This document shows positions 29,711 through 40,974 of a stretch of DNA of 64,000 nucleotides, piece by piece. Made by a program: the position numbers and the translations under genes. The notes beneath the pieces are model-generated. The model ran no database searches. It worked only from the letters and a program-made list of their open reading frames with translations, and was not told where the DNA came from. The stretch comes from Thunnus maccoyii (taxonomy: Eukaryota > Chordata > Actinopteri > Scombriformes > Scombridae), in NCBI RefSeq assembly GCF_910596095.1, contig NC_056552.1, forward strand, positions 18,291,611 through 18,355,610, written 5' to 3'. How positions within the stretch are numbered: the stretch's first letter is position 1; every line of letters begins with the position of its first letter.

Positions 29711-31467
29711 ATTTGAGTTTATTGTATTTAAGAAACTTAAAGTAATTACATCCATTGAGTCTGAGGTTTTAAAAAGAAAGTCAACTGTTGTGAGTTATAG
29801 CATAATCCTGTTACAAGGGTAATGTCTTAGTAGTTATTAAACATAAATGTTTTCTAAAACTGGATATGTTTGTTGAATATTCTGTCAAAATATTATGTCT
29901 ACATTTTAATCATGAAGGTTCATTCCTGACTTTGGAAATGGTAACTTGACATACAGATATTAACTCAAGGACTTCTTACTATCTTTTTCTGTAACTTTCA
30001 ACTGTCAACTCCTCAGTAACAGTGACAGGTATTGTGCATAATGTAGGTGTATATGATGACACACTGGTCTGCACTGGTGCTGCAGTATTATATCTATGAC
30101 AGGTATATAGAACAGTATAAGAACACAGCATGTGTTTTTCAGCTTACCGCACAGTGATGTTTGAAGTCAGTGGGTGAAAAAAATAGATTCACACTATGCT
30201 TAGTAACATACCAGTGCAGCTTATCAAAGCCATGTCCCGTTGTGAAATTTGTCTAAAACTGGGGGAAAAGTTACACAACATGGTTCTAACTCTGGAGAAT
30301 GCTGGGGTCAGACAAAATGTCCAGTAGATAATGAAACCAAACATAGGTAGGTTGAGCCAACCAGTGTTCCTAGGAAACGAAAATAGATGAGGATTTATTC
30401 TTTCAAATCTGTAAAACATTAGAAGTCATAACCTAAGCATACATATACAGTATGATGCTGACTTGCTGTGTATAGTATATTTTGCCAAAACAGACAGATT
30501 TGTCTACAGCTCAGACACATTAAGTGTTGACGTTTTGACAGCTGTGCTTTGCCAAGTTGTGTATCATTCTTTCATTCATTGTTTTTGAACTCTGAGGCAA
30601 AATTACGTTTACAGACATACTGTAAATAAAATTGTGTGACATTGTACTCCCATACAGGGCTCAACAAATACCATTTGAATGCTCAGTTTAGCCAGAATCA
30701 GGGCCAAAAGGTAATTTTAATGTTCTTTTTTTTACATTAATAGCTAACAATGCTACTGATGTAAAAATAAATAAATGCCAGAAACATCTAATTTTACCCA
30801 ATGCCTCCCCCTTGTCCTACCACCTGTGCTTTTCCATCTTTGGTTACAGCATTGACAGTGTTTGTACATTAAACAGTAGCCTGTAAGGATGCACCTATGC
30901 ACTTTATTCAAAGTCAAGAGTATACAGAAAAAGGAATATAACTAAGAGGGGAAGTCATTGATCATATCTACATCATATCTGCTACCCTACTCATCAGCAA
31001 GTAGCTATCAATTCAGCTTACTACCTCTAAATTAACCTTTCTCTAATGAAAAGAGGAACAGCAGCTAGCAAAACTTTATGCTGACTTCTGTGCGACAGGT
31101 TACATAAGACAGGGGCGCACACATTTTTCTTGCAAATATGTCTGTTTTTTCTATGAGCGAAACAGAAATATTGTAATATTTGCAGCTAACTTACTCACTA
31201 TGTCCCAGTGTTGAGAGGCAGCCAGGCTTAAATGATGCTAATCCTCATGTTCATGCCTTATTAAGCACCTGTACAATAATAAGCACACTACATTAACCTA
31301 CTCAAGATTCACATTTACTTGGCATTTTGCGACCATATTTTACAAATGTTTTTCCTCAAGTCAGTCAACCTGTCGAAGTATAGACATTTGAATTATTTTT
31401 TTAAATTAATTTTTAAAAATTGTGCTCCACGACGCCATTCACTTAAACTGTCATTTCTCTTTACAAG
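29711..31467 (+). other. slc16a6: Rest of slc16a6 intron 1
   Basis: This is AT-rich with no coding exon or tRNA that I can support. It ends at the acceptor TCTTTACAAG. Confidence 0.5.
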
Positions 31468-31469
31468 AC

Positions 31470-34400
31470 ATGGCAGTGTGTAGACTCAAGGGACCACGTT
31501 TCTTGGGGCCTAATGTGTACCCAGAGGCCCCTGATGGAGGCTGGGGATGGGTGGTGGCCATAGCCTTTTTCTTGGTGGAGGTTTTCACCTATGGCACCAT
31601 CAAGAGCTTCGGCATCTTCCTCCAGGACCTGATGGGGGAGTTTGGGGAGACCAACAGTCGAGTCTCCTGGATTGTTTCCATCTGTGTGTTTGTGATGACC
31701 TTCAATGGTGAGTAGATGGTGAGATGAAGTGGGTGCCAAGCCTGCAAAACAAAGAAACAAGCTATTCAACACAGACTGTCTGATTGAACACTGAAATGAC
31801 GATAATGTTATAAGAATTACAGTACCTTCTATGCTGTGAATGCAAAGTGTTCACCTAACAATAATTTGTTAATGTTGGGTCCTCAGGTCCTCTCTCTTCT
31901 GTGATGACCAACCGCTTTGGTTTCCAGCTTGTTGTAATGCTTGGAGGATTACTTATATCCTCTGGTACCATTGCCACAAGCTTTACCACCTCCATCAATC
32001 AAATGTACATCACCTATGGGTTAGTTGCAGGTATTGAATCTCTTTCTTCTTCCTTTGTCTCCCTTTTTGAACTTCACATAATACTATTATTTGTTGAATT
32101 TGTTCTTTAGCAATGTCTTGAGCTGAATTACAGTTTTAAATATGTGCCTCTTTTCCACTTTGCAGGTATGGGCTACTGTCTGACCTTCCTGCCCACTGTG
32201 ACGATCTTGTCCCAGTATTTTAACCGTCGACGATCTCTGGTCACGGCCATGGCTTCAACTGGAGAGTCCTTGTCCATGTTTGCTCTGGCACCATGTGAGT
32301 GCAAGGATCACTGTAACTTATACTAATGAGAATTTGCAGCTCTTTAGGCAAGATTGCTTGCATGACTTATTCTGTGGCAGGAAAAGTCTTACTCAATAAA
32401 ATGTCTAAGGAAAACATTTATTCAAAGGTTCATAGGCAATTTTAATGAAGCTAAGAAGCACAGTTGTAATTACCACTGAGGGCACCGAAGTCATGTCTTC
32501 TGTGATCTTATGTCTGTTCCATAGCAGCCTATATACGAAGAACACCTCATACTTAATATCATGTATGTAATTTTACTGCCTAACACTCACTCAATATCTC
32601 CTCTTGCCCCCTAAGCCTTCTCTGCACTGAGGGACCATATTGGCTGGCGGCATACCATGGCAGTGATAGGAGCCTTGCAAGCCACCATCATCATCTGTGG
32701 TGCTCTGCTTCGGCCAATCATTATCAAACCCAGAGCAACCCACGAGACAGAGACTGACAGATCATCCCCAAAGGAACTGGAAGCCCTTACTACGCAGGAA
32801 AATGTAGAAAGTGCAAACCCAGAAGACTCTATGACAAACAAGACCTCATTTGAACCAAATACCTCCTACAGTCTGGACAAAGAGTTAACCAGAGACTCTA
32901 TGAGCACTGGAGACTCTGGTGTCCAGTCTCTAAAGGACACAGACAACAGCAGCCCAGAGGAGAAGACTTTACTGCAGAAGGAAGCAAGGTTAGAGAAGGA
33001 ACAGAAATCTGCGGAAAACGGTATAGCAGACATTAGGGAATCAGAGACTGAGGACGTGAAAAGGAACCAAGATTCAGAGAAACAAGTGAGGAAAGATGAG
33101 GAAAAGGAATCGGGAGATGAGAAGTTATCTGCAAAGAACTCTAAACTTCTAGATTTCTCCATCCTCAGAGAGTGCAGCTTCATCTGCTACTCTCTCTTCG
33201 GACTTTTTGCCACACTTGGCTTCTTCGCCCCTCAACTCTACATCATCGAGCTGAGTGTGAGTCGAGGTGTTGAGCGGGATCGCGCCACCTACATGCTCTC
33301 TACCATGGCTGTAGCTGAAATCTTAGGCCGTTTCTCAATTGGATGGATCCTAAGCCAGAAGCGGTTCAGGAAAAAGAAGCTTCTTGTTCTTTTGGCATGT
33401 GTAATTACAATGACTGCGGATCTAGTGGGATTTACTTTGGTCACAGAGTTCTATGGCCTGGCTGTGTGCTCTGCTTTGTACGGGTTTTTTATGGGGACCC
33501 TAGCATGTACCCACATCCCTTTGCTGGCTGAGGATGATGTGGTGGGCATAGAGAGGATGTCTTCAGCTGCTGGTGTCTATGTGTTCATACAAAGCTTTGC
33601 TGGGCTGGCTGGACCCCCACTTGGAGGTAAGTTTACTAAAAATATTGGCTATGGCTCCACTTGCAGACTTTAATCACAGCCACAGCCAGGAAATGCATAA
33701 TGCTATAGATATGTATGGATATAGATCAAATATATTTTATATATCTGATATATTATTCATATAATATAAAATCTAATATACAGAATAGCATTTCATAGCA
33801 TTTATTAGAATTTCTAACAGAATACCTGTTGTTTGCTTAAAAGGGGTATTCCAGTGATTTAATATTGCACTTTTGGTGCACTTGCACCAATTGAAGGGAC
33901 TTGTGAGAGATAAAGAATGGTCAAAATCAGTGCAGCAGAGATTAAGATATCCTGACTTTTAGTAATTACTATGTGTAAAGCTCCAGAAATACAGGATCCT
34001 GCATTTCCTATAATGCAACACATAAAATCCTTCCCTGCCTAGTAAAGACCAATGTCTTGCGTACTCCACAGCTTGAGTTTGTAACGCAGGCTTTATTTGA
34101 AGAATTTCTCTAAGCCCAAGCCAGGATAACCCTGGTGACATCATCAGGGTTATTTTCTCAGACTTTAGAAAGCTCCCTTCAGAACCATAGAGGACATAAT
34201 ACAACTGTTTTCACAGGTTAGTTAGCTAGGGTGCCCTTTTAAGTGCATAAAGTTTTCTCTGAATTCTTTTCTACCTGTAGGTGTGCTGGTAGATGTGACT
34301 CACAACTACGGATCAGCCTTCTACTCCTGTGCCATTGGCATGGCACTGAGTGCTGTGTTCCTGGGTTTAGTAAAACCTGCTAAGAAAGGATTACTCTGTA

Positions 34401-34585
34401 GGAAGAGGAACTCAAAATGCAACGAAGACAGACTTGAAGTAAAAGGGGACTCAGAAGAAAAGAGTGGAGGGGATAAACTGAACAATAGAACTGACAGTCC
34501 GGAGGACTGCTCAGGAGATGACAACTTGGACCACAACCAGTCGGGGGCCACGAGAGATGTCGAGGAGGTTATACGTTTTGCATGA
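31470..34585 (+). CDS. slc16a6: Monocarboxylate transporter 7
   Basis: This proton-linked-family transporter has 12 membrane helices; in zebrafish, slc16a6a is needed for beta-hydroxybutyrate export from hepatocytes. Exons 31470-31707, 31887-32030, 32166-32294, 32616-33626 and 34281-34585 splice in phase to 608 residues (human about 523). The N-terminus carries the family signature [11 protein letters not shown] before TM1. The TM4-5 region has the arginine-rich loop [15 protein letters not shown] hydrophilic, Glu/Ser/Lys-rich loop of about 140 residues (about 208-348) separates TM6 from TM7, and the second half has the conserved LGRFSIGWI. The C-tail is charged and ends VIRFA. The extra length lies mainly in the central loop. 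Fish have a and b copies; synteny with arsg and amz2 supports the slc16a6 name but not which copy. Confidence 0.94.
33841..34238 (+). mobile_element. TTAA-flanked MITE in the last slc16a6 intron
   Basis: The element is bounded by TTAA at 33837-33840 and 34239-34242, with short inverted ends AAGGGGTATT and (inverted) AAGGGCACCC. TTAA duplications are the mark of the piggyBac superfamily. It contains a 13-base stem (34126-34153, one wobble), and its text resembles a dispersed perciform repeat. About 398 bases, no coding capacity. Confidence 0.5.
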
Positions 34586-35290
34586 ACTGATAACACAGGA
34601 TAAAGGTAATAAAACGGCAAAGCGATGTGAGAGTAAAAGACTATCTAAAGACTACTGCTGGCAGAGCGATGAGGATGGAAAGAAAGACCAATATTGAGAT
34701 GCTGCTGAAGATCTGGTTTCTGCAAGCAATCTTGAGAACTTTTAGATCAAAACATGTATGTAGCAGTTGTGCCTTACATACCTGATGTACCAAACAGTGT
34801 TTTTTATAGTGTCAATTCTGTTAGAATTAAAAAGAGTAAACTATACAGTTAGCTTCTTGCTTTAACAGACAGTGGTGTGAGTAGTGTGTGGAAGGTATAC
34901 ATCAGTTCAAAATGGACCATGTGTGATTGAGTATTAAAGGTGCTATAGTGTCAGATGTTCCAGACAGAAGAACACTAAACTTAACTGTAACACTTAAACT
35001 TGATAAACTAAACCTGCTGGTGATCGATACCATAATGATAGCCAGAAAAATACTGTGAAGCAAATGTAGCCGCGAAAACAATTAATTGTAACATGAAATC
35101 TGTAACATGAAATCTATTGAAAGATTGTGTTATAGAAAATACATGAAGCTCAGGAGAAAACGTGTGGTTAAAAGTGTTTATTGTTCATCAAACTGTCACC
35201 AAGCTGACAATGCACTGTTATGTGATGTGAGAGGTCAGAATTTTTGTAATGAAAATGTGTTCAATCACAATAAACAACAGTGATTTGAGC
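34586..35290 (+). other. slc16a6: slc16a6 3' UTR
   Basis: About 0.7 kb of AT-rich sequence from the stop codon to the poly(A) signal, with no further exon visible. Confidence 0.6.
35269..35274 (+). terminator. slc16a6: slc16a6 poly(A) signal
   Basis: AATAAA in the context CACAATAAACAACAG, about 680 bases after the stop. It is the most convincing plus-strand signal before amz2. Confidence 0.65.
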
Positions 35291-35310
35291 ATCTAAATTA
35301 TGTGTAATTG

Positions 35311-35316
35311 TTTATT
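35311..35316 (-). terminator. amz2: amz2 poly(A) signal
   Basis: Minus-strand AATAAA (TTTATT on plus) gives amz2 a 3' UTR of about 0.6 kb. Predicted cleavage near 35295 lies next to the predicted cleavage of slc16a6. Confidence 0.55.
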
Positions 35317-35920
35317 TTTATAAATATTTACCTTTCACATATGATAAATTAACATTTTAATACACTTCAACCAGATCATTTATAAAGCCACTGTACCAAA
35401 CATTCAAATAAATTGATCTCAGAACTTATAAAAACTCAAGCTAAGAGGCAACAAACCAACAATGAACAAGTTTTTTCAAGAGTGGATGAGATGTGTCACA
35501 TGACCCCATCATGTTCACTTCATGTCAGTTGTAAATGCTTTTGTACCTTCAGTTCACATAGAAAAATAAATGTAAATACTTACAACATTGGTTAAAAAAC
35601 AACACTGAACTGAACATACAGTTTAATTTTGTCTGGACACACACATGCCCACAGGTGTTCACTTAGTATATAAATGAATATTAAATATAAAGAGTCTCTT
35701 CTAGACATATTGCTATGGGCAGCCAATACCCCTCACACAAAATATAAGGCCTTGTTGTCATTCTGAAATTGGGTGTAACAATCATAACAACATCAAGATT
35801 TTGTTTTGAAACCAAACAGCAGCAGAAATGTTAAGCACAGAGTAAATGATGCATAGTACATGCTACATGCATATAGACATCCTACTCTGCCTAGATCTTA
35901 CCCAGAGTTATGGGCAAGTC

Positions 35921-38900
35921 CTATTGTTCATTTTTTTCCAGTATATCCAGGCACCTGCAGAGCCACAGTTTGGATGTATGAAAGGCTTCAGTGGGTTTGG
36001 GAAAGTGGAGCTGAGAGGCAGAGGCCTCCTCTGGTGTGGATGTTTGACTCTGATCCTCCTCCATCCAGTGCATTAAGGCCTGATGAACACAGATAATCAT
36101 TTTAAAAAAGAACAAAAACCCAAATATATCTAATTTTGTCAATGCATTTGGTAAAATTGATCTTCGGGGAGGGGGGCAGGGGGGTTGATTAACATCTTAT
36201 CATTAAGAATAACCAGAAGCTTCTCTGTAAAAAAAAAAAAAAGTACATGTTGCAACAAATCACTAGAGTGTACAGTAAAGTTACCATAGTAACAGGTACA
36301 GTGCATATAAGCAAAACAAAATAATTTCTAAGAGAAAAAGTTTATGCGCTAACTGCAAGTGAAATATACAATTATGGTTAAAATTCAAGCAGTCACTGTG
36401 AATTTAGTGTAGATTATGTCTTCCACTATCTACACTTAAAATTCAATCTGTTTTAAAGACTTCTTTTGAACTCAGGCAGCTGGGAACATTCTTGGTGCCG
36501 TGCTAGAAAGAGCCAGAAAGTGGGTTGAAATAATCAGGCTTAAATTGTCATGTGACCCTTAGACTGAACTCACTGACTTAAGTAAGTGAGCACTCAAATT
36601 AAGCTAACAAAAACTATTTTGGCATGGAGTATATCATGACTAGGCCTCCTGTACCATTGAGGATGTACTATATAATCTATGAGAGAATCAGCTGAAGCTA
36701 CTTAGTCTAACAATACCTTGTCTTCCAGTTAATATGATGATGGTTATATCTTAATTATGACACCGGAGCAGCACTGTACTGTCAGCTGCCTTACATAAGA
36801 CTATTGTTCCTTGAAAAATGTATTTTTTTACCTTATATCTTTCAGCTATTTGAAAGCCAATTGAGACCTGTAGCTTTCGAAGGCAGATGGGACAGAAATC
36901 CAGAGGCCTACGATCTGACTCCTCCAGGTGGTTGGAGCCCTGCATGACACAGTTCAACCACTGGCAATGCTTTATTCCAAACATATGGCCAATCTCATGG
37001 GTCATTGTCTGGAAAGAAATGATTAAAGTTTGTATTTTTCTGACCAAAAAAAATAAACAAACAAACAAACACAAGCACAGAAGTTAAGTGTTTTTATCAT
37101 TAGTATTGAGTCCTCTAATCACCAATATCGATGAAAAGAAGCAATGGAGGACATTTGGCAAGACCACTCCAAAGTTCATAGTACCAAAACTAAGTGAGAG
37201 GAGGAGCATGATTGTTAGTAACCTTGCAGGACCGAAGCAGCAGAATGCTGGTGATGGGGGGGGTGTAATATCCATCAAACACAGAATAGTCCCCTTGTTT
37301 TGGCTTAAGCTGTTTCTTCAGCCTCCCCGCATAACTTCTGGTGTAGAAATAGTCATCATACCTGGCAAAGCTGAAAACACCCATTCCTGTAAACACAGAT
37401 AAGAATCGACAGTGAGGAAGATAAAATCTCTCCTGGATATATTTCACTTCAGCACCATCTTGTGGCTGCTCAACCACACTACATTATCAGAAATGTAATG
37501 CCCCATAAAAGAAGAGAACTGATTATCAATTATATGTGTATTATTTACATCAACATTTTTGATAAAGCTATATTTACTGATTCCCTCTTCTGTGGTATTC
37601 TGCAGTAGTTTTGTGTGCTAACATGTTTCCATTCTAATCACTGAGAAAGTTGTATTTTCTTAGTTAAGACATTGTAAAATCTTACCCTTACTGAGAGAAG
37701 CCTGTCCAAAGACAAAATTCCAGGAGTCTTTGGGGTAGAGGTCAATCATTGTAATTCCAACAATGCAAAAAGCATCTTTTGGTTTCCTGTTGCCCAGAAA
37801 TCGTAGCAAGTCACCTAAATTTCAAGAGAATACAATGATGACAAAACACTAATAGGGATGGGTATGGTATGATTAGACGCACAGTTCAGTCTCTAAATGC
37901 TTCGCTCATAGACACTGAGGGCAATCTCCCAAGTTTTGTAGTTAAAACTGGGTAGAAACAATAAAGAGTTTACAAAAAACCCTGAACTGCAGAACCAATC
38001 TGAAGTCTTTAGGGTGGCCCTTCACATTTGGGCAGTGACATGCAGCTCACGACGGAGGACAATGGGGGGAGAACATTTTTTCTGGTAAGGCGTGTCCTTG
38101 ACAAAACGTAAGGGGTGTAGGTTTGTTAGCTGTACTTGCCGCCGTTCAAGCAACTACTGTGAGTTTAGAAATCCCCAGATTTCGGTAAGCGGAGATCTCT
38201 GATTGTCTGGTAATGCAAGACTATGGTATGATTGTAGACTTGCCAAAATTAAGAGCAGAAACTCCCAACTTACCAGTGAGGATCTGAAGGTTGTGTGAGT
38301 TACTGTTAACCCTGAAAGAGCACCCTGTTTCAGCAACAGTAACCGCTGGCAGCAACTTAACAGCAAGACCATAGAAGAAGGCCTGGCAGTATTCTCTGAG
38401 CCACTCCACATACTGGTCTGTCTGGGCCCCCGCCTCTCCAAAGGAACCTACAAGAAACATAGTATTGAATTAAGGCTAACAACAGTGTGACATGCTGCAC
38501 ATAGAGTCCAAAAATAACTGTAAACCATATTGTACATGACTTATTAATCTGCATAAACCACAGTATCATTTGCATGGTGACAGATTTATTTTTAATGAGT
38601 TATGCATTATTACATGTCCTTTCCTATGTACTATGTCAGTCAGTGTAAATAGCTCATTTATATCTTATTGGTGCTAAAGCTGTGAGAACATTCTCACACA
38701 CATACACTCACAAACTTCTCTAGAAGCGAGTAATATTGAGGCTTTAACAAACAAACTAACCTATAGTCTGAATGTAAATGGTATTGTAGCTAGCACTGGG
38801 GGTCTTGCGGTAAGGGTCTCTGTAGAAGCTCCCAAAGTCTTGAGGCTCCTCGGGGTGAGCGGGAATCCAGTCTGAGTCAGAATGCACTGTGATGGGCTGG

Positions 38901-39049
38901 AAAAGGGAACCATGCTGCCCTGGGTGGAATCCCTCCTCCAGAAGACGCCGTTCTTCTTTTGTGTGTTTACTGTAAAGTTTAACCAGGTCCTGATGATTAG
39001 AGACCAAAGCTGTTTTCAGTGTCTCCACAGAGTGTTGTATCACCTTCAT
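35921..39049 (-). CDS. amz2: Archaemetzincin-2 zinc metallopeptidase
   Basis: AMZ2 is a small metzincin-type aminopeptidase/protease of the archaemetzincin family (M54), soluble and of unclear physiological substrate. Exons in transcript order 38761-39049, 38274-38447, 37686-37814, 37223-37386, 36832-37008 and 35921-36079 splice in phase to 363 residues (human 360). The active site HEIGHMFGIKHC (about 256-267) follows HExxHxxGxxH. It is followed by WLNCVMQG, whose CxM step is family-specific, and by DFCPICLRKL with the CxxC pair that binds a second zinc. The start ATG is the first codon of its exon (acceptor CCGCAG then ATG), so the whole 5' UTR lies in upstream exons. AMZ1 is the paralogue, but length and neighbours fit AMZ2. 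Confidence 0.95.
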
Positions 39050-39481
39050 CTGCGGGAGAGATATACAGCATTAACATGACTACAGATGAATCAATGTGAA
39101 ATTTATAACATAACTTTTCTATCATGCAGAGATCATTCTTGTTCCTTTTGTTCCCTGCTGCTGTTTGGGTACCTGACCCTATATGGTAACCTATGGATGT
39201 TTATGAAAAACTGTATTTTAAAGAGGCGTAACAATGAAAACTAGATTCTAATGACTAAAATGTGTCCTGGTATCCTATACCAAGCCACACAGGAGGCTGC
39301 TAGCAAAGAAAAATGTACATAGGACAGTTAATACACTACATGTTGGGCTGGAATGCATAAGTCAAAGTTTTTAAGAAAGTATAAGTTGTAGCACATTGAA
39401 GTTATGCAAAACAGCAGCAGAGCAGACACAAGTATTTATTATAGGCTACAGCATTATAGGGAGTTTCACATAGGTTTAAGA

Positions 39482-39862
39482 TAGAGCTGGAGCGATTAGT
39501 CGATTAATCAATTAGTCGAATGACAGAAAATTAATCAGCAACTATTTTCATAATCAATCAATCATTTTAGCCATTTTTGAAGCTGAAGTGTCAAAAATCT
39601 ACTGTTTTCAAGTTCTCAGATGAGATAATTTAATGCTTTTCTTAGTCATAAATGACATTGAACTGATTATCGTTATCATTGTGGACTGTTGGTCAAACAA
39701 AAAGACATATGCAGATGTCAACTTTGACTGTGTTGAATTTTAACATAAAAAATGGAAATTTTCACTATTTTCGAACATTTTAGACGAAACAATAAATCGA
39801 TGAATCGAGAAAATAATCGGCAGATTAAATGAACATGAAAATAATAGTTTATTTCAGCCCTA
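39482..39862 (+). mobile_element. hAT-like MITE upstream of amz2 coding exon 1
   Basis: Ends TAGAGCTGGA and (inverted) TAGGGCTGAA match at 8 of 10. Flanking octamers GTTTAAGA (39474-39481) and GTTTCAGC (39863-39870) agree at 6 of 8. The interior is rich in ATTAATCGAT-like words, like the element at 29350, but the middle differs. It is non-coding and sits in the amz2 5' UTR intron. Confidence 0.65.
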
Positions 39863-40134
39863 GTTTCAGCATATAAAATAATCAACATATGAATATGTGA
39901 ATACAAAGCTAAATTCCAGCGAACTAAAATCTCCAAGGACCAAACGTAGAGGGTGTAGAGATGTAAATATAAACCTGCCTGTGCACAAACAGTAGATATA
40001 CAGTATTTCACATTTAGGCTAATGACGACTTGTGAGATTTCTAACTATCTAGTCAGCATACAACACGTTGCAACTCTTACATTAAACAACGGAAAAGCCG
40101 ATTTTCAACATGATATCAAAGTTCCATCTCTTAC

Positions 40135-40768
40135 GATAAATTAATCAGCTAATTCGGGAAGAAAGAAGCTAAAAACGAGATTATATCTTAGCTCAGAGTT
40201 CATCACCACAGGAAGCGGCTTCGTGGTTATACTAGTGACGTCATGTAAACAGAGGGGTGGAGCTCTTCTCTTCAGCGAAGACGAGCTCGTCACTATGACA
40301 CAGTTAACAACACCGAAGTGTCGGTTTTCCTACTTCTGACAGCGTTAAACCTTAATTTAGCTTTAACTTTACTTATTCGGTTTCTTGTGTCACGTTGTCG
40401 TCGAGTTCCAGGCAAACCGTTAACCACAATTAACGGCAAGTGGACGGAATACGAAAGCGGAAGAAGTTTAGCATAGAGCAGCGGCAGCGGCGGCAGCAGT
40501 AGGTCAGTTAGCTGAAGTAGTTAGCTTGACAACTAGCTGTTACAACGGTAGCGGTGACAGGTCTGAACTCAACCGCAGCCGTCGATCTGTGCTTCAGCCG
40601 GCTTTACTCTCACATTCTGCACCGCCTGATGAGATGAGAGGGAGCTTGCCATACTGATTTTCTCCGATATGGTCGTGGAGCTGTAACCCGACCAAAGCTT
40701 TAAAACAAGTCCCGGCTCACAAGGAGTGTCAACCTTCATATTTGCCAACATCCGTCAAGACTGCAGAA
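40135..40768. promoter_or_regulatory. Shared head-to-head promoter of amz2 and vcf1
   Basis: A minus-strand donor (GTAAGAGATGG, to the left of 40135) marks a probable amz2 5' UTR exon at 40135 to about 40230. A perfect CRE, TGACGTCA, at 40236-40243 comes next, and the GC/CAG-rich vcf1 5' UTR runs to its ATG at 40769. The coding starts are 1.7 kb apart, but the probable transcript starts are within about 200 bases, so one bidirectional promoter is likely. Confidence 0.5.
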
Positions 40769-40930
40769 ATGCTGACTGACAACAGGTAAAGCCATTTTCA
40801 CACATCTTGCTCTTTTAGTACTCATTATTACACACTCATAATACTCATTATTACATACAGTATTACATTTACCTTGACTAAAAAGACAACATTGTAATTA
40901 AATCACGTTGTCCTGCCTTTATATATATGT

Positions 40931-40974
<44 letters not shown>

